DNA from: Puccinia triticina
Lineage: Eukaryota > Basidiomycota > Pucciniomycetes > Pucciniales > Pucciniaceae
DNA: 64,000 nt
Assembly (NCBI RefSeq): GCF_026914185.1
Contig: NC_070562.1
Location: forward strand, 4,216,001-4,280,000
Direction of reading: 5' to 3'
The stretch's first letter is position 1; every line of letters begins with the position of its first letter. The position numbers and the translations under genes are program-made. Shown here piece by piece: positions 11,382 through 21,433 of this stretch. A model generated the notes under the pieces. It had not been told where the DNA came from. It was given only the letters and a program-made list of their open reading frames with translations, and did no database searches.

Positions 11382-13828
11382 ATGGCCACTGACAAGAAAC
11401 GACCTGCGCCCGATGAGAGCCAGCAGCGTCCGGCTAAAAAAAACCAAACAACCAACGGTAGTACGGCGAGTCCTCAAGATGGCGCGTCAGAGACACCCTA
11501 TCAAAACCTGCTACGGCTCTTAGACGACCACAAACCAAGAGAAAAAGAAGGTCAAGACGCTCAAGAACGCGGGGTGATAGTCTGGTGGATGCGCATGCGT
11601 GATCTGAGGTTATCAGATAATCGGGCCCTAGCCGTTGCTTCTCAGCTGGCAAAGAATCAGGCCAAGCATCTCGTCGTTCTCCATGTCCTCTCGCCTGGAG
11701 ACTATCGATCCCACGATCGCTCGCCAAGGAGAATCGACTTCGTTCTCCGTAATCTCATCGACCTTCGCACCCGTCTCCACAAGCTCAACATCCCTCTCTG
11801 CACAATCACCATCGAGCCTCGTCAACAGATTCCAGAAAAGATTATCGAACTCATATCTACCTGGGGCACCTGCTACCTGACTGCCAATATCGAGCACGAA
11901 GTCCGTTTGCACCCTCCTTCGCTTTCATCATCCCACACAGCCCCCCTTGAACTGAATTGAACCCTTTTTTTGCTCTATTCAAATGTATTTAGGTGGACGA
12001 ACTAAGACGCGATATTCAAGTCCTCAAACTTGCCCGCGAGAACAATATTGAGGTGGATTTCGTACACGATACTTGCTTAGTAGAACCTGGAAAAGTGCTG
12101 ACAAAGGAAAACAAACCGTATTCGGTTTTTAGTCCAGTTTGTCTCTCTTCCCCCTCCGTTGTCTAATCATAACAGACAGAGTGAGAGCTGATTTTTTTCG
12201 TTCTATCTTTACTAATGAACTAGTGGCAGCGCAATTGGGCAAATCTCATTAACAGTAACTTAGATGATTATATTGCCGCAGCAGAAGATTGTCAGCCTAA
12301 TAGTCCAGCCATCAAGGAAGTTCAGATCCTGAACAAGCTGTTCGATTGCGAGGTCCCCACTTCAATTCCAGGCTTCGAATTATCGGCGGAGGACTCACGA
12401 GTCATGCACGAGCATTGGAAAGCTGGTGAACAGGCTGCAGAAGAGGTACAACTTGTGTCTCTAGCCTCAGATATTGAATTTAAAAAACACCAACCACACA
12501 AATGCGATGGAACAATTGAACGAACCTTTTTGATTTGCCTATTCAACTCCAGTTACTGCATCAGTTTCTCAATTCACCTTTGAAAAGCGAATCCAGTAAA
12601 CAAACTACTCTAACCAAGAATGGCAAAGCATCATCCTCGGTCGAGACGATTATCCAACAATACTCGACACTCAGAAACCGACCGGACTTACCGGGCACCA
12701 GCAGACTATCCGCATATCTGGCCGCTGGTGTGATCTCACCGCGAGCATGCGTCCGAGCAACATTCCAAATCGGTGAGAAGGGGAAAAAACCGGTGAATGG
12801 TATGCAGGTAGATCGACGTGATCTAGGTGTTGGGATGTGGCAAAGTGAACTAGGCTGGCGAGATTTCTATCAACATGTTGGTCATCCAGTGTCTTGTTGT
12901 GGTCTCTTGATATTCGTTTTCTGACGGGTCATCTTGGAACACGCATTACTTAGGTCTTAGCTGCCTGGCCCAGAGTCTGCATGGGCAAGGCTTTCAATCT
13001 CAAGTACGAAGAAGTGGTTTGGGAAAACGATGAAGAGATTTTCGAGAAATGGAAGGAAGGGATGACCGGATATCCTTTTATAGATGCTTGTATGAGGCAG
13101 CTCAAGCACATTGGCTACATGCACAACCGTGGTCGGATGTGTGTCGCTATGTTCCTGACTAAAGACTGTAAGTCTAACACACATTTTTTTCTTTCCTCTC
13201 ATCCGCGTTCTCGCGCTGGATATACCTCTAATTTTCCTGCACTTTCCTCTCCGTTTTTAACCGAATTTCGGTTGTCTGGGGGCAGTGATGATGGATTGGC
13301 GACGGGGAGAAAAATGGTTCATGGAAAATCTAGTCGATGGCGATTTAGGTAGCAAGTAAGTCATTATTTTAGTGGGAAAAATATGGCAAGGTTCAGCTCT
13401 CTAATCTGTGCTTGTCTTCAAAACCACCCTAGTAATGGTGGCTGGCAATGGTCAGCCTCAACGGGTACAGATGCTCAGCCTTACTTTCGGATCTTTGCGC
13501 CGCTTTCTCAATCGGAAAAATCGGATCCGAATGGAGACTTTATCCGACATTGGGTACCTGAACTAAAATCACTTACTGGAAAAAGTAAGGTTTCCTCTTC
13601 ATAAATAAATCATTGCTCTCCTGTTGTGAAGAAATTACTGATCGAATTATTTTGCCGTGTTCTCTTTGGTTAGGCATTCATGCCCCCTTCGATACTCTAG
13701 CAAGTGACAAATTCAAAAAGCTGAACTATCCTAAACCGATCGTCGATCACTCTGTGGTCAGAAAACGGGCCTTGGCTCGTTACAAAGTTCAGTTCTTTTC
13801 CCTACGAAAGCGTTTCCCTCAAGACTAG
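11382..13828 (+). CDS. PHR1: Deoxyribodipyrimidine photolyase (class I CPD photolyase)
   Basis: Light-driven repair of cyclobutane pyrimidine dimers using FAD and an antenna chromophore. Eight exons keep frame: 11382-11900, 11993-12136, 12224-12445, 12553-12876, 12954-13167, 13286-13355, 13433-13584 and 13674-13828, giving 599 residues. The N-terminal alpha/beta antenna domain begins [19 protein letters not shown]. The FAD domain contains [51 protein letters not shown] and [11 protein letters not shown]. The block [20 protein letters not shown] is the hallmark of microbial class I CPD photolyases rather than animal cryptochromes. The ATG at 11382 has an A at -3. The frame is open upstream to 10974, so a longer isoform with a targeting peptide, as some fungal photolyases have, is possible. 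Confidence 0.93.
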
Positions 13829-14724
13829 TCTTCCCACAATACGACAACTTGTTTGTTGGGTTATAGCACCTTACTGACATGTTTTGATCACCTTTTTTGT
13901 GGCATTTTAAAAATTCACTAGACTCCTGGTAGCTCTGCGAATTCTTGAAGCAGAAAAGAAGTGACATGGTTTGTTCTAATAAAGATCCTCACGCCACCGC
14001 TGTCTACGCCCCTCTACACACTTGCCTCCCCACCTGTTTCCCCCCCGACATCGGTACGCAACACTACTGGGGCTTGATTCCACTATAGCAACAATGAATG
14101 AAACTCAACAAACAGATACTTTGTGGGACATTGCTTGAATACAAAATCCGACACCCAATAGACCTCTGTAACATTTTTCTATTCCTTTTTCTCTCTCCCA
14201 TCAATCATCATGTAGCTTCATACTCTGGATTGCATGATCTGTTTCTTATCCAAGTTTTACGGCAACCTTTGTGGATTTCTTTAGAGGTTAGGTAAATCAC
14301 AACATTCTCACAAGGCTATGTTTTCCCCATACATACTCTCAAGCAGGGGGGGCTACCACATGGGCTCAAGTCCCTCCTGTGGGGGGTCTCTCGGGGACGT
14401 CCTGCTTCCAGTTACAGAGGGGCTTTGTGTTATAGGGAGCCTCCCATCAGGTTTCCGGTCATCAGGATTCAGGAGGAGGCACACACTCCCCTCGATGACC
14501 AGAACAGACGGGCCATCTAGAGAAGTGTGCATCTCCTGATGGCGGAAACGTCCCAGACCCGACCATCCATTCAAGTGCGTTGCTCAGATGCTCTCGTACA
14601 AGCGCCGGCTATGTGAGAGGCACTTCGACAGATGGGGAGAGGTGAGACGATTTGAAAAAAGGGCGGGTGATCCGGGTGTGATCGGGGACCAGTTAAAAGC
14701 TCTCGAGATGGTGATACATCAATT
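13829..14724. other. Downstream flank of photolyase, pre-insertion DNA
   Basis: No gene is supported. A short GC-rich inverted stretch lies near 14,346-14,400 (GGGGGGG and CCCTCCTGTGGGGGG). This DNA and that from 20,803 onward were contiguous before the LINE inserted. Confidence 0.4.
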
Positions 14725-14736
14725 AATGTTTCCTGC
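14725..14736. repeat. Target-site duplication, left copy
   Basis: AATGTTTCCTGC is found here and again at 20,791-20,802, immediately after the A-rich tail of the retrotransposon. Length (11-12 bp) and placement fit target-primed reverse transcription. Confidence 0.75.
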
Positions 14737-14940
14737 GGGGGCTTCTTCCTTCTTATTATATGTCACCACCCTATTCTCACTCGTCCAAACACATTATCCT
14801 AAAAATTACCCACAACACTCAGCACTCCTCCACCTCCAAACCACTTCCCACCACTCCGTCTGCAATTCAATAGAGCACTAGCCCCGCTCTCCTCCCTTCC
14901 CCTTCCATCAACCCACAGCGTTCATCAGTCTCTCCAACCC

Positions 14941-16224
14941 ATGCCAACCCCCCTGCTCCCGCAGGGCGGAGGCCCCACGACTAGCAACGACATGTCCGGT
15001 ATGGACATGTACGTTGCTGAGGGCTCCCTGCCTGTCGTCGAAAGCCATCTAGAGGAAAAGTTAACAAAACTGGTTGACACGTTGATCCCTAGACTGGAAA
15101 GTCTCGAGAAGGCTGTTTCTGGTCAGGTTACCAAACCAGCCGGAGCAGCCCGAGCGGACACCTTCAACACCCTCCTAGTGAGGATCGAAGAGATAGCGGC
15201 AAATTTGACCAGATTAGAGAAGAAGGTAGAGACTTTGTCTCTACCTCACTCTCCTAGCGTGATGGCTCATACAGCTGCTAAGCCGAGCAACTTGCCTCCT
15301 AGACCAGCCCCTCTCTACTCGGAGAAGGCGGCCGGGACCTCCGGGCCCGGGGTGGCTAAGACATTACCGCCGGTTCCCCCCTCATCGTACATAAACAGGT
15401 TTCAGTTAGGGCAGGTTGTGATCAGGAAGAAATTTGATCAACCCAAACCCTTCGAAGGCCTGACAGCGGCAGTCATATGCCAAAAAATTAATGAAGCGTT
15501 GGCTTTTGCTAAAGCGACCGTCGATAATGAAGCTATCAAGGTAAAAGCTGTGGCACAGTTCCCCAATGGGGATGTCAAAATCTTTACTAAAGACCGTCGA
15601 GCGGCCAAATGGCTACTAGATAATAAGCACCTATGGACCGAGAAGGCTGATCCGGTTTTTATCACATCCCAAGTAGCTCACCCGGTCCTCCTCCACTCCT
15701 GCCCCACCAGCTTTGAAGTTGACAACAAAGCGCACGTCGAGCTACTATGCAAACAAAATGACATTGATCCGAAGGAAATTCAAAAAATTCGCTGGCTCCT
15801 CAGCCCCAAAGGAACGGGTAAGGCCTCCAGCACACTCCTGATTTACTTCTTAGACAGACGATTAGCTCTTGACATCGAAAGAGCAGGGCTATGCTACAAT
15901 AGTTTGCACCTCAAAGGGCAACACTATCTTCAGGGCCCTAAGCAATGCTATAATTGCCTGGCTGTGGGCCATCTAGCCCACTCCTGTAAGGAGAAGCCGC
16001 TCTGCTCGAGATGCGGGGCGGGACACAACTCAGCATCCTGCGAGGAAATGGAAGACTCCTGCAGAAGCTGTCAACGCTGTCTCCGAGTTGACCGTAAATC
16101 CTCCTCCACCATCGACTTATCTGACCCTAAATACGATCACTCCCCCTTCAGCAATGCTTGCCCAATCAGAGCTAAAGAAGTTGAGAAATTATCAAAAGAT
16201 AAAAATTTTAACCCTCGTCAATGA
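14941..16224 (+). CDS. LINE ORF1, Gag-like protein with zinc knuckles
   Basis: 427 residues from the first ATG of the frame. An N-terminal segment near residues 20-100 (KLTKLVDTLIPRLESLEK, then TRLEKKVETL) looks like a coiled coil for multimerisation. A central RNA-recognition-like fold is plausible but not shown. The C-terminus has two zinc knuckles: CYNCLAVGHLAHSC (C-x2-C-x4-H-x4-C) and CSRCGAGHNSASC (one residue shorter spacing), then a third Cys cluster CRSCQRC. ORF1 proteins of this kind coat the element RNA. Its stop overlaps the ORF2 start as ATGA at 16,221-16,224, which suggests termination-reinitiation. Confidence 0.85.
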   Translation: MPTPLLPQGGGPTTSNDMSGMDMYVAEGSLPVVESHLEEKLTKLVDTLIPRLESLEKAVSGQVTKPAGAARADTFNTLLVRIEEIAANLTRLEKKVETLSLPHSPSVMAHTAAKPSNLPPRPAPLYSEKAAGTSGPGVAKTLPPVPPSSYINRFQLGQVVIRKKFDQPKPFEGLTAAVICQKINEALAFAKATVDNEAIKVKAVAQFPNGDVKIFTKDRRAAKWLLDNKHLWTEKADPVFITSQVAHPVLLHSCPTSFEVDNKAHVELLCKQNDIDPKEIQKIRWLLSPKGTGKASSTLLIYFLDRRLALDIERAGLCYNSLHLKGQHYLQGPKQCYNCLAVGHLAHSCKEKPLCSRCGAGHNSASCEEMEDSCRSCQRCLRVDRKSSSTIDLSDPKYDHSPFSNACPIRAKEVEKLSKDKNFNPRQ

Positions 16225-19200
16225 TAGGTACAACTCCTGCAACCCCCACCCATGAACTTCCTTCCGAAAACCTCAACACCATACACTCTTTACCTTCCAA
16301 TTTCACCAGAACCTTTAATCCACACTCTACCAAGCAATCCCCTTTTTCCTTCTCCCTCCTCCAACTCAATTGCCATAATAGAAAAGACACCACGCTTAGT
16401 GTCCTACAATGTGAATCTTCCTCCCTTGCTCTCCTACTTCAAGAACCCTGGACTAACCCCATCGACCATCTTCCACCTACTCATCCTAATTGGTACCGCG
16501 TTTCACCCATTGATCAGCCCAGCTCCAGAGAAGACAGACCTAGATGCTGCATATACATCAATAAATCTTTACCCAGCCATCATTTCCATAGACTGCCAGA
16601 CAACTCTAAATTTCTCACGGCGGTATCCATCACTGTCCACACCAATAACCCCCTCCACTCTGAAGATTTCCACATACTCTCACTCTATAATCCCCCATCT
16701 ACTTTCTGTGCTATTCCCACGCTAAGAGATTGGCTGAACACAAACAATTGCCGCCATACCCCCTCCATTCTTATGATGGACTCAAATCTCCATAACCCTC
16801 GTTGGAATCCCCCCAACTACCGTCACACACACTCGACCTCCAAAGATCTAATCAAGCTTTGCGGACAAAAGGGTTTCTTTCTGGCCTCGCCAGCTGGCAT
16901 ACCCACTTTCCTGAGCCCAAAAGGGGCTCAAACCACTATAGATTTATGTTGGATTAACACCCGATGCCGGCAGCGTGTGCAACATTGTAGAGTTGCGCTA
17001 GACAATCACGCATCTGATCACCAACCGATCCTCCTCTCTGTCTCGCTAGACGGGAAAATACATCAGCCCCAGGCTAAAAGAGGCATCGAGCCTGAGAAGC
17101 TCGACAAAGCACAATTCAGAGCAGATCTGAAAGAAGCTATCCAATCCATCCCCCTCCCACATTCCTCCGATCCTGTCTCATCCATAGACAAAGCGGTGTC
17201 CCGTTTGACATCCGGTATCCAGGACTGCCACTTGAAACAGGGTGCATCCCCTTGGAGAGGCCAAGTCAGGGCAAAATCGTGGTGGGTGCCCCACATTCTG
17301 GGGCCGCTAGTCGCCAATCAAAACAAAGCTCGCAGGTGGATGATCTTATCCAACTCGGCCGAAGCACGGGAATGCTATTATGCCTGGCAACTTGCCTTCA
17401 AACAGAAGGTGGAAGAGTTGAAGCTACTCCACTGGCAAAGATTCCTAGCTAGAACAGGAGATGCCTCGGCGTTTCAGGCATATAAATTCACAAAAGCAAA
17501 ACAGTCCAGTACGGTTGAACCACTCTACCGAGCCGGCAAAACGCTAAGCACTGATGTAGCCGAACAGGCTGAATTACTGTTCAAAGGCACATCGGTCATT
17601 GATTCAGTCTGCGATCTTGCAGACATTCCTCCAAGGGAATTGGAAACTCCTCTCAGGAGCTTCCCACCAATTACTCTTGCAGAGGTGAACCGCTCCATAG
17701 ACTCTCTCCCTACAAAGAAAGCGGTGGGCCCGGACACCATCCCTACCGAGCTCCTTCAGATGGGAAAAGACCAGCTTTCCCCTTTTCTCACGCCCCTGTT
17801 TAACGCTTGCTTAAGGCAAGGCCACTTCCCCAAGGGATGGAGGTCCGCTGTGATGGCTATCATTCGAAAAGCCGGGAAGTCCGATTACAGCGACCCCAAT
17901 GCCTATCGCCCCATCGCGCTCTTGTGCACCTTGGGTAAACTCTTTGAAAAGATTCTTAACGAACGCCTAATCCACTGGATTGAAACCAAAGAGGTCCTCC
18001 CCCAAGGTCATATGGGCGGAAGGCGGGGCCGTAACCTAATAGATGCTCTGGTGGTTTTCACCTCGTGGGTGAAACACCAATGGCGAAGAGGTAAAATAGT
18101 TGCCGGTTTATTCTTAGATGTAAAGTCCGCCTACCCGTCGGTATATGTGACCCGTCTAATAGACCGCCTCCACCAACTCTCTTGCCCTGAATACTTGATA
18201 CCGGTGATCTCCTCCTTCCTTACTAAAAGATCTACCTCCATTCGGATGGGGGACTATGTATCATCCCCTTTCTCAGTAAGGGAAGGCCTCCCACAAGGCT
18301 CCCCTCTATCTGTCACCCTGTACATCTTGTACAATAGTGGATTACTACTCCACAGCAAATGCTCTCTGGAAGAATCCAGGATCTCCATAGGCTATGTAGA
18401 TGACATTGTCCATCTAGCAGCCGCTGACTCCATGGAAAAAGCGGTGACAATGCTCCAGGAAGACGCCTCTCGCTCCCTGGAATGGGGCAGGAAGTTCGGA
18501 GCCATCTTTGATCCCAAAAAAGCTGTACTGATGTTATTCTCTTGTAAGCCGCTATCGCCCCCATCCTTTGACTTTGATGGCCACACCCACACTTTCCAGA
18601 AAACGACCAGATGGTTAGGCATCATTCTCGACCAAAGGCTCACTTTCTCTGAACACCTGAAGAAGGTCAAATCAACAGGCGACCTCACCATCATGCAGCT
18701 CAGCCGAGTCATAAAATCAACTTACGGTTTGAACACAGGACTGGCGAGGAGATTGGTTGTGTCAGTGTTGTACTCAAGGATACTTTTTGGAAGTATCATA
18801 TGGTACAACAAAAAGAACGCCAAGTCGGCGGCTCAAACTCTTGAAGGCCTGTATCACCAGGCTTGCCGACTAATCACAGGCCTGTTCAGACAAACTCCCC
18901 TGCCTTTTGTCAGGAAAAGCAGCGGTCTGAAGTCTCCACTCGAAGTCCATCTTCGCAACTCTCACTTCTATATGCTCCGCGCGTTGACATATCCCCCCCC
19001 TCATCCTGTACTCCACATCTTACAAAAGGAACTGACAGAAGAGCCACCTTCTTTCCCGAGCCCCATCCATCTAATCCTGACACCGAACAGTCTTTACAGT
19101 TTCCCAGTAAACCAGATGGAAACCATTTGCCCGGTTCCGGCCCCAGCTTGGATTGAACCAATTGCGGTGATCCATAACTTGAGGGATAAACAAGCCGATG

Positions 19201-19349
19201 TGATACAGCCAAGAGATGCAAGACGGGGCCCTAGTCATCTTTACGGACGGCTCTTGGATACACAACAAGGGAGCGGGGGCGGCAGCAGTGGCCCACCCTT
19301 CCGAGAAAAGCAAGGCGGCCTCTATCGGCCCAGCGGACTTCATTTCTAA
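16221..19349 (+). CDS. LINE ORF2, endonuclease and reverse transcriptase
   Basis: 1042 residues. The N-terminal AP-like endonuclease is seen in LLQLNCHNRKDTT, LLLQEPWTNP, MMDSNLHNPRWNPP, TIDLCWIN and NHASDHQPI. The reverse transcriptase follows with KAVGPDTIPTELL, AYRPIALLCTLGKLFEKIL, FLDVKSAYPSV (motif A Asp), GLPQGSPLSVTLY (motif B) and IGYVDDIVHLA (catalytic YVDD). The frame leaves homology near 19,210 and ends by chance at 19,349; the RNase H domain continues in the +1 frame. Apart from this break the RT core looks intact. Confidence 0.88.
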   Translation: MIGTTPATPTHELPSENLNTIHSLPSNFTRTFNPHSTKQSPFSFSLLQLNCHNRKDTTLSVLQCESSSLALLLQEPWTNPIDHLPPTHPNWYRVSPIDQPSSREDRPRCCIYINKSLPSHHFHRLPDNSKFLTAVSITVHTNNPLHSEDFHILSLYNPPSTFCAIPTLRDWLNTNNCRHTPSILMMDSNLHNPRWNPPNYRHTHSTSKDLIKLCGQKGFFLASPAGIPTFLSPKGAQTTIDLCWINTRCRQRVQHCRVALDNHASDHQPILLSVSLDGKIHQPQAKRGIEPEKLDKAQFRADLKEAIQSIPLPHSSDPVSSIDKAVSRLTSGIQDCHLKQGASPWRGQVRAKSWWVPHILGPLVANQNKARRWMILSNSAEARECYYAWQLAFKQKVEELKLLHWQRFLARTGDASAFQAYKFTKAKQSSTVEPLYRAGKTLSTDVAEQAELLFKGTSVIDSVCDLADIPPRELETPLRSFPPITLAEVNRSIDSLPTKKAVGPDTIPTELLQMGKDQLSPFLTPLFNACLRQGHFPKGWRSAVMAIIRKAGKSDYSDPNAYRPIALLCTLGKLFEKILNERLIHWIETKEVLPQGHMGGRRGRNLIDALVVFTSWVKHQWRRGKIVAGLFLDVKSAYPSVYVTRLIDRLHQLSCPEYLIPVISSFLTKRSTSIRMGDYVSSPFSVREGLPQGSPLSVTLYILYNSGLLLHSKCSLEESRISIGYVDDIVHLAAADSMEKAVTMLQEDASRSLEWGRKFGAIFDPKKAVLMLFSCKPLSPPSFDFDGHTHTFQKTTRWLGIILDQRLTFSEHLKKVKSTGDLTIMQLSRVIKSTYGLNTGLARRLVVSVLYSRILFGSIIWYNKKNAKSAAQTLEGLYHQACRLITGLFRQTPLPFVRKSSGLKSPLEVHLRNSHFYMLRALTYPPPHPVLHILQKELTEEPPSFPSPIHLILTPNSLYSFPVNQMETICPVPAPAWIEPIAVIHNLRDKQADVIQPRDARRGPSHLYGRLLDTQQGSGGGSSGPPFREKQGGLYRPSGLHF

Positions 19350-20145
19350 TTTCGAGGCTGAGCTCATAGGAATCAGACTTGCCGTAAATCTAGCACAAGA
19401 AACCCTTGAGGCTGACCATTCTCAGGACATAACGGCGGTAGCCATCTTCTGCAATAACCAGGGAGCCCTAATGCTCTCTGCAGACCCGCGGTCCCAATCA
19501 CCAGGACAACACCTTTACACTGACAACTTCTTTCGTATGAAGCTTTTAGGACTCCCGGTCAGGCTCTACTGGTGCCCCGGTCACGAGGGCATTGTGGCTA
19601 ACGAAAAAGCAGATACCCTTGCAAAAGAGGCAGCTACAAGAGTATCCACCTTGCAGGACGATGCTAATTTTTTGGTGTTGGTACCAAAGAGCCTAGCCAA
19701 GTTACGACAATACACCTGGACTCAAATACAGCTTTCCAAAGACGTGTTGTTGGACAAATCCCAACGCTTTCCCTACTCTAAAGACTGCACAAAACTAGTA
19801 CAAGCCTTAGACCAACAGGAAAAGGGATTGGCAGCAACAATCTTTCAGCTCAGGGCGGATCATGCTCCCCTGAATAATTTTCTGTTTAAAATAAAAAACA
19901 TTTTAGATCCACAATGTACTAACTGCTTTGTCCAAGAGAATGCAGCACACTTCCTTATTTTTTGCAACAGGTATAAGAAAGCCCAAGCGGTTCTCAAACA
20001 ATCCCTACGGCGATCAAAGTGTGGAGCAAATCTGGACTCTTTCCGGTCAATCATGGACAATCCCAAAGCAATGGTTGCAGTGTCCGAGTATATCTTGGCA
20101 ACTAATCGGTTCCCAAACATCCGGAAATACATCTTGGCAGCGTAA
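19204..20145 (+). pseudogene. LINE ORF2 C-terminus, RNase H domain in shifted frame
   Basis: The frame from 19,204 (first ATG 19,216) encodes IFTDGSWIHNKGAGAAAV (first catalytic Asp), SNFEAELIGI (Glu) and LYWCPGHEGIVANEKADTLA (His/Asp region), a clear RNase H1 fold, then a Cys/His segment CTNCFVQENAAHFLIFC common at LINE C-termini. The expected S-D-N/S-Q motif reads FCNNQGAL, so the third catalytic Asp is Asn. The domain should be fused to ORF2; a one-base indel near 19,210-19,349, or programmed frameshifting, separates it. A TGA just upstream of 19,204 shows this is not an independent long ORF. Confidence 0.75.
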
Positions 20146-20790
20146 ACCATAGGACCTTTCTCCTCTTTCTCATGTGCTCTGTTACACTCCATATTTCTAT
20201 TTAAAATATCCCTGATTCTTTTTTCTTTTTCTTTAGCAACCATCTTAAATTCCATTTTTCAACAAGGTTGTATGTACTAGCAATGGACTAGGGAGCCTAT
20301 CCCTGACTCCCTGAAGACCGATGGACCTCGGGTTATTGGGGGATAATCCGAGGATCCGCTTTTCAGTAGCAGCGACAGGTTGTGGGGGCCTTGACGCACT
20401 CTGAACACTCAATCTTCTGGTGGGATGGGACGATGGGCTGGGCTTTCCGAACTCCAAAGCATCTAAATCCCCTTCCCTTTCTCTTACTATGTTTTTTTTG
20501 TTGTTTCCCGCTCTCTTCCCACTCAGTTTCTTTTATTAAATTTGCAGAGTCTTTAGTTTTATTTCCTCTTCCTTTACTTCCGTTACCTTCACATTCTCTT
20601 CTTTTCATCCCTTTTCTATACACAATAGCTTCACACAATATTGGCCGCCTCATCATTTAGTTTCCTGGTGTTCATATGAATACTTTAGAAGATACTATTT
20701 GTATATACATAACCCATAGCAGATAAATAGTGCGGCATGTGAAATCAATAGCACTTAAAATAAAAAAAATAAAAAATAAAAAAAATAAAA

Positions 20791-20802
20791 AATGTTTCCT
20801 GC
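20791..20802. repeat. Target-site duplication, right copy
   Basis: AATGTTTCCTGC, identical to 14,725-14,736, directly follows the A-rich tail of the LINE. Confidence 0.75.
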
Positions 20803-21393
20803 TCCTGGACGGGACCTGATCTTGTGGAGCCTTTTTCGAAGAAGGAAATCAGGTCCGCAGCTTCCGCAGGAGAGGTTCCAGATCCGGATGTGTCCTGATT
20901 TCTTGGCGCGACCTGTTTTGTTGGAACACAAGAGACCGCCTCCGAAGGGTGCGACAAACACCAATAATTGAAAAGAAGGATGAAACTGTTGGATATATCC
21001 CTTGCGGTACGTAAGTCAAGTGTTGAAGTTTTGTTTCATGGGCATTTAAAAAGGAGTGTGAACCCGTGTTACAAAATCAGCCTCTTGTCAGGAAAACTCT
21101 TGCACAAATGAAGCCAGCACCCACTTCCTCTTTTCAAGTCTTTCACATAACTGATGACTGATGATGATTCCTTTCAAAAGATACCCTTCGTTTGGTTTGG
21201 TTCTGGGGGTTTGGTTGATAGGAAGGTGTTTTGGTGGACTTTTTGAACTTCCTAGTTTTGATTTCATAAGTAAGCCTCAATGCAATTATCATCCAAAAAG
21301 CTAAAACCCACTGTTTCTGCTTCATCAGTCAAGAAAAAAAAATGCTTCTAATGGTTTTTGCCGACCTGATTTTTTTCTTTTGTCATTGGTTTT
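20803..21393. other. Intergenic, possible 5' end of the orphan gene
   Basis: No gene is firmly supported. A small frame at 20,980-21,006 (MKLLDISLA, then a GTACGT donor) could be a first exon of the gene beginning near 21,434, but no acceptor keeps its phase with the next frame. Confidence 0.35.
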
Positions 21394-21433
21394 GATGCAA
21401 ATAGTTCACAGCTTTTACACAGATCTTGCAAGA

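Larger units (their letters stand above)
14737..20790 (+). mobile_element. Tad-like non-LTR retrotransposon (LINE), full length
   Basis: A 6.05-kb element bounded by the 12-bp duplication AATGTTTCCTGC. It begins with five G residues, as many LINEs do, and has a 204-bp 5' leader, ORF1 (14,941-16,224), ORF2 (16,221 to about 20,145, frame broken near 19,210), a roughly 610-bp 3' UTR and an A-rich tail of TAAAA-like units at 20,757-20,790. The domain order Gag-like/CCHC, then AP endonuclease, reverse transcriptase and RNase H, is that of fungal Tad1-type elements. No LTRs are present. Confidence 0.88.

Noticed and set aside
16252..16725. Extra plus-strand frame inside LINE ORF2
   Set aside because: It overlaps the endonuclease domain in another phase and has no motif.
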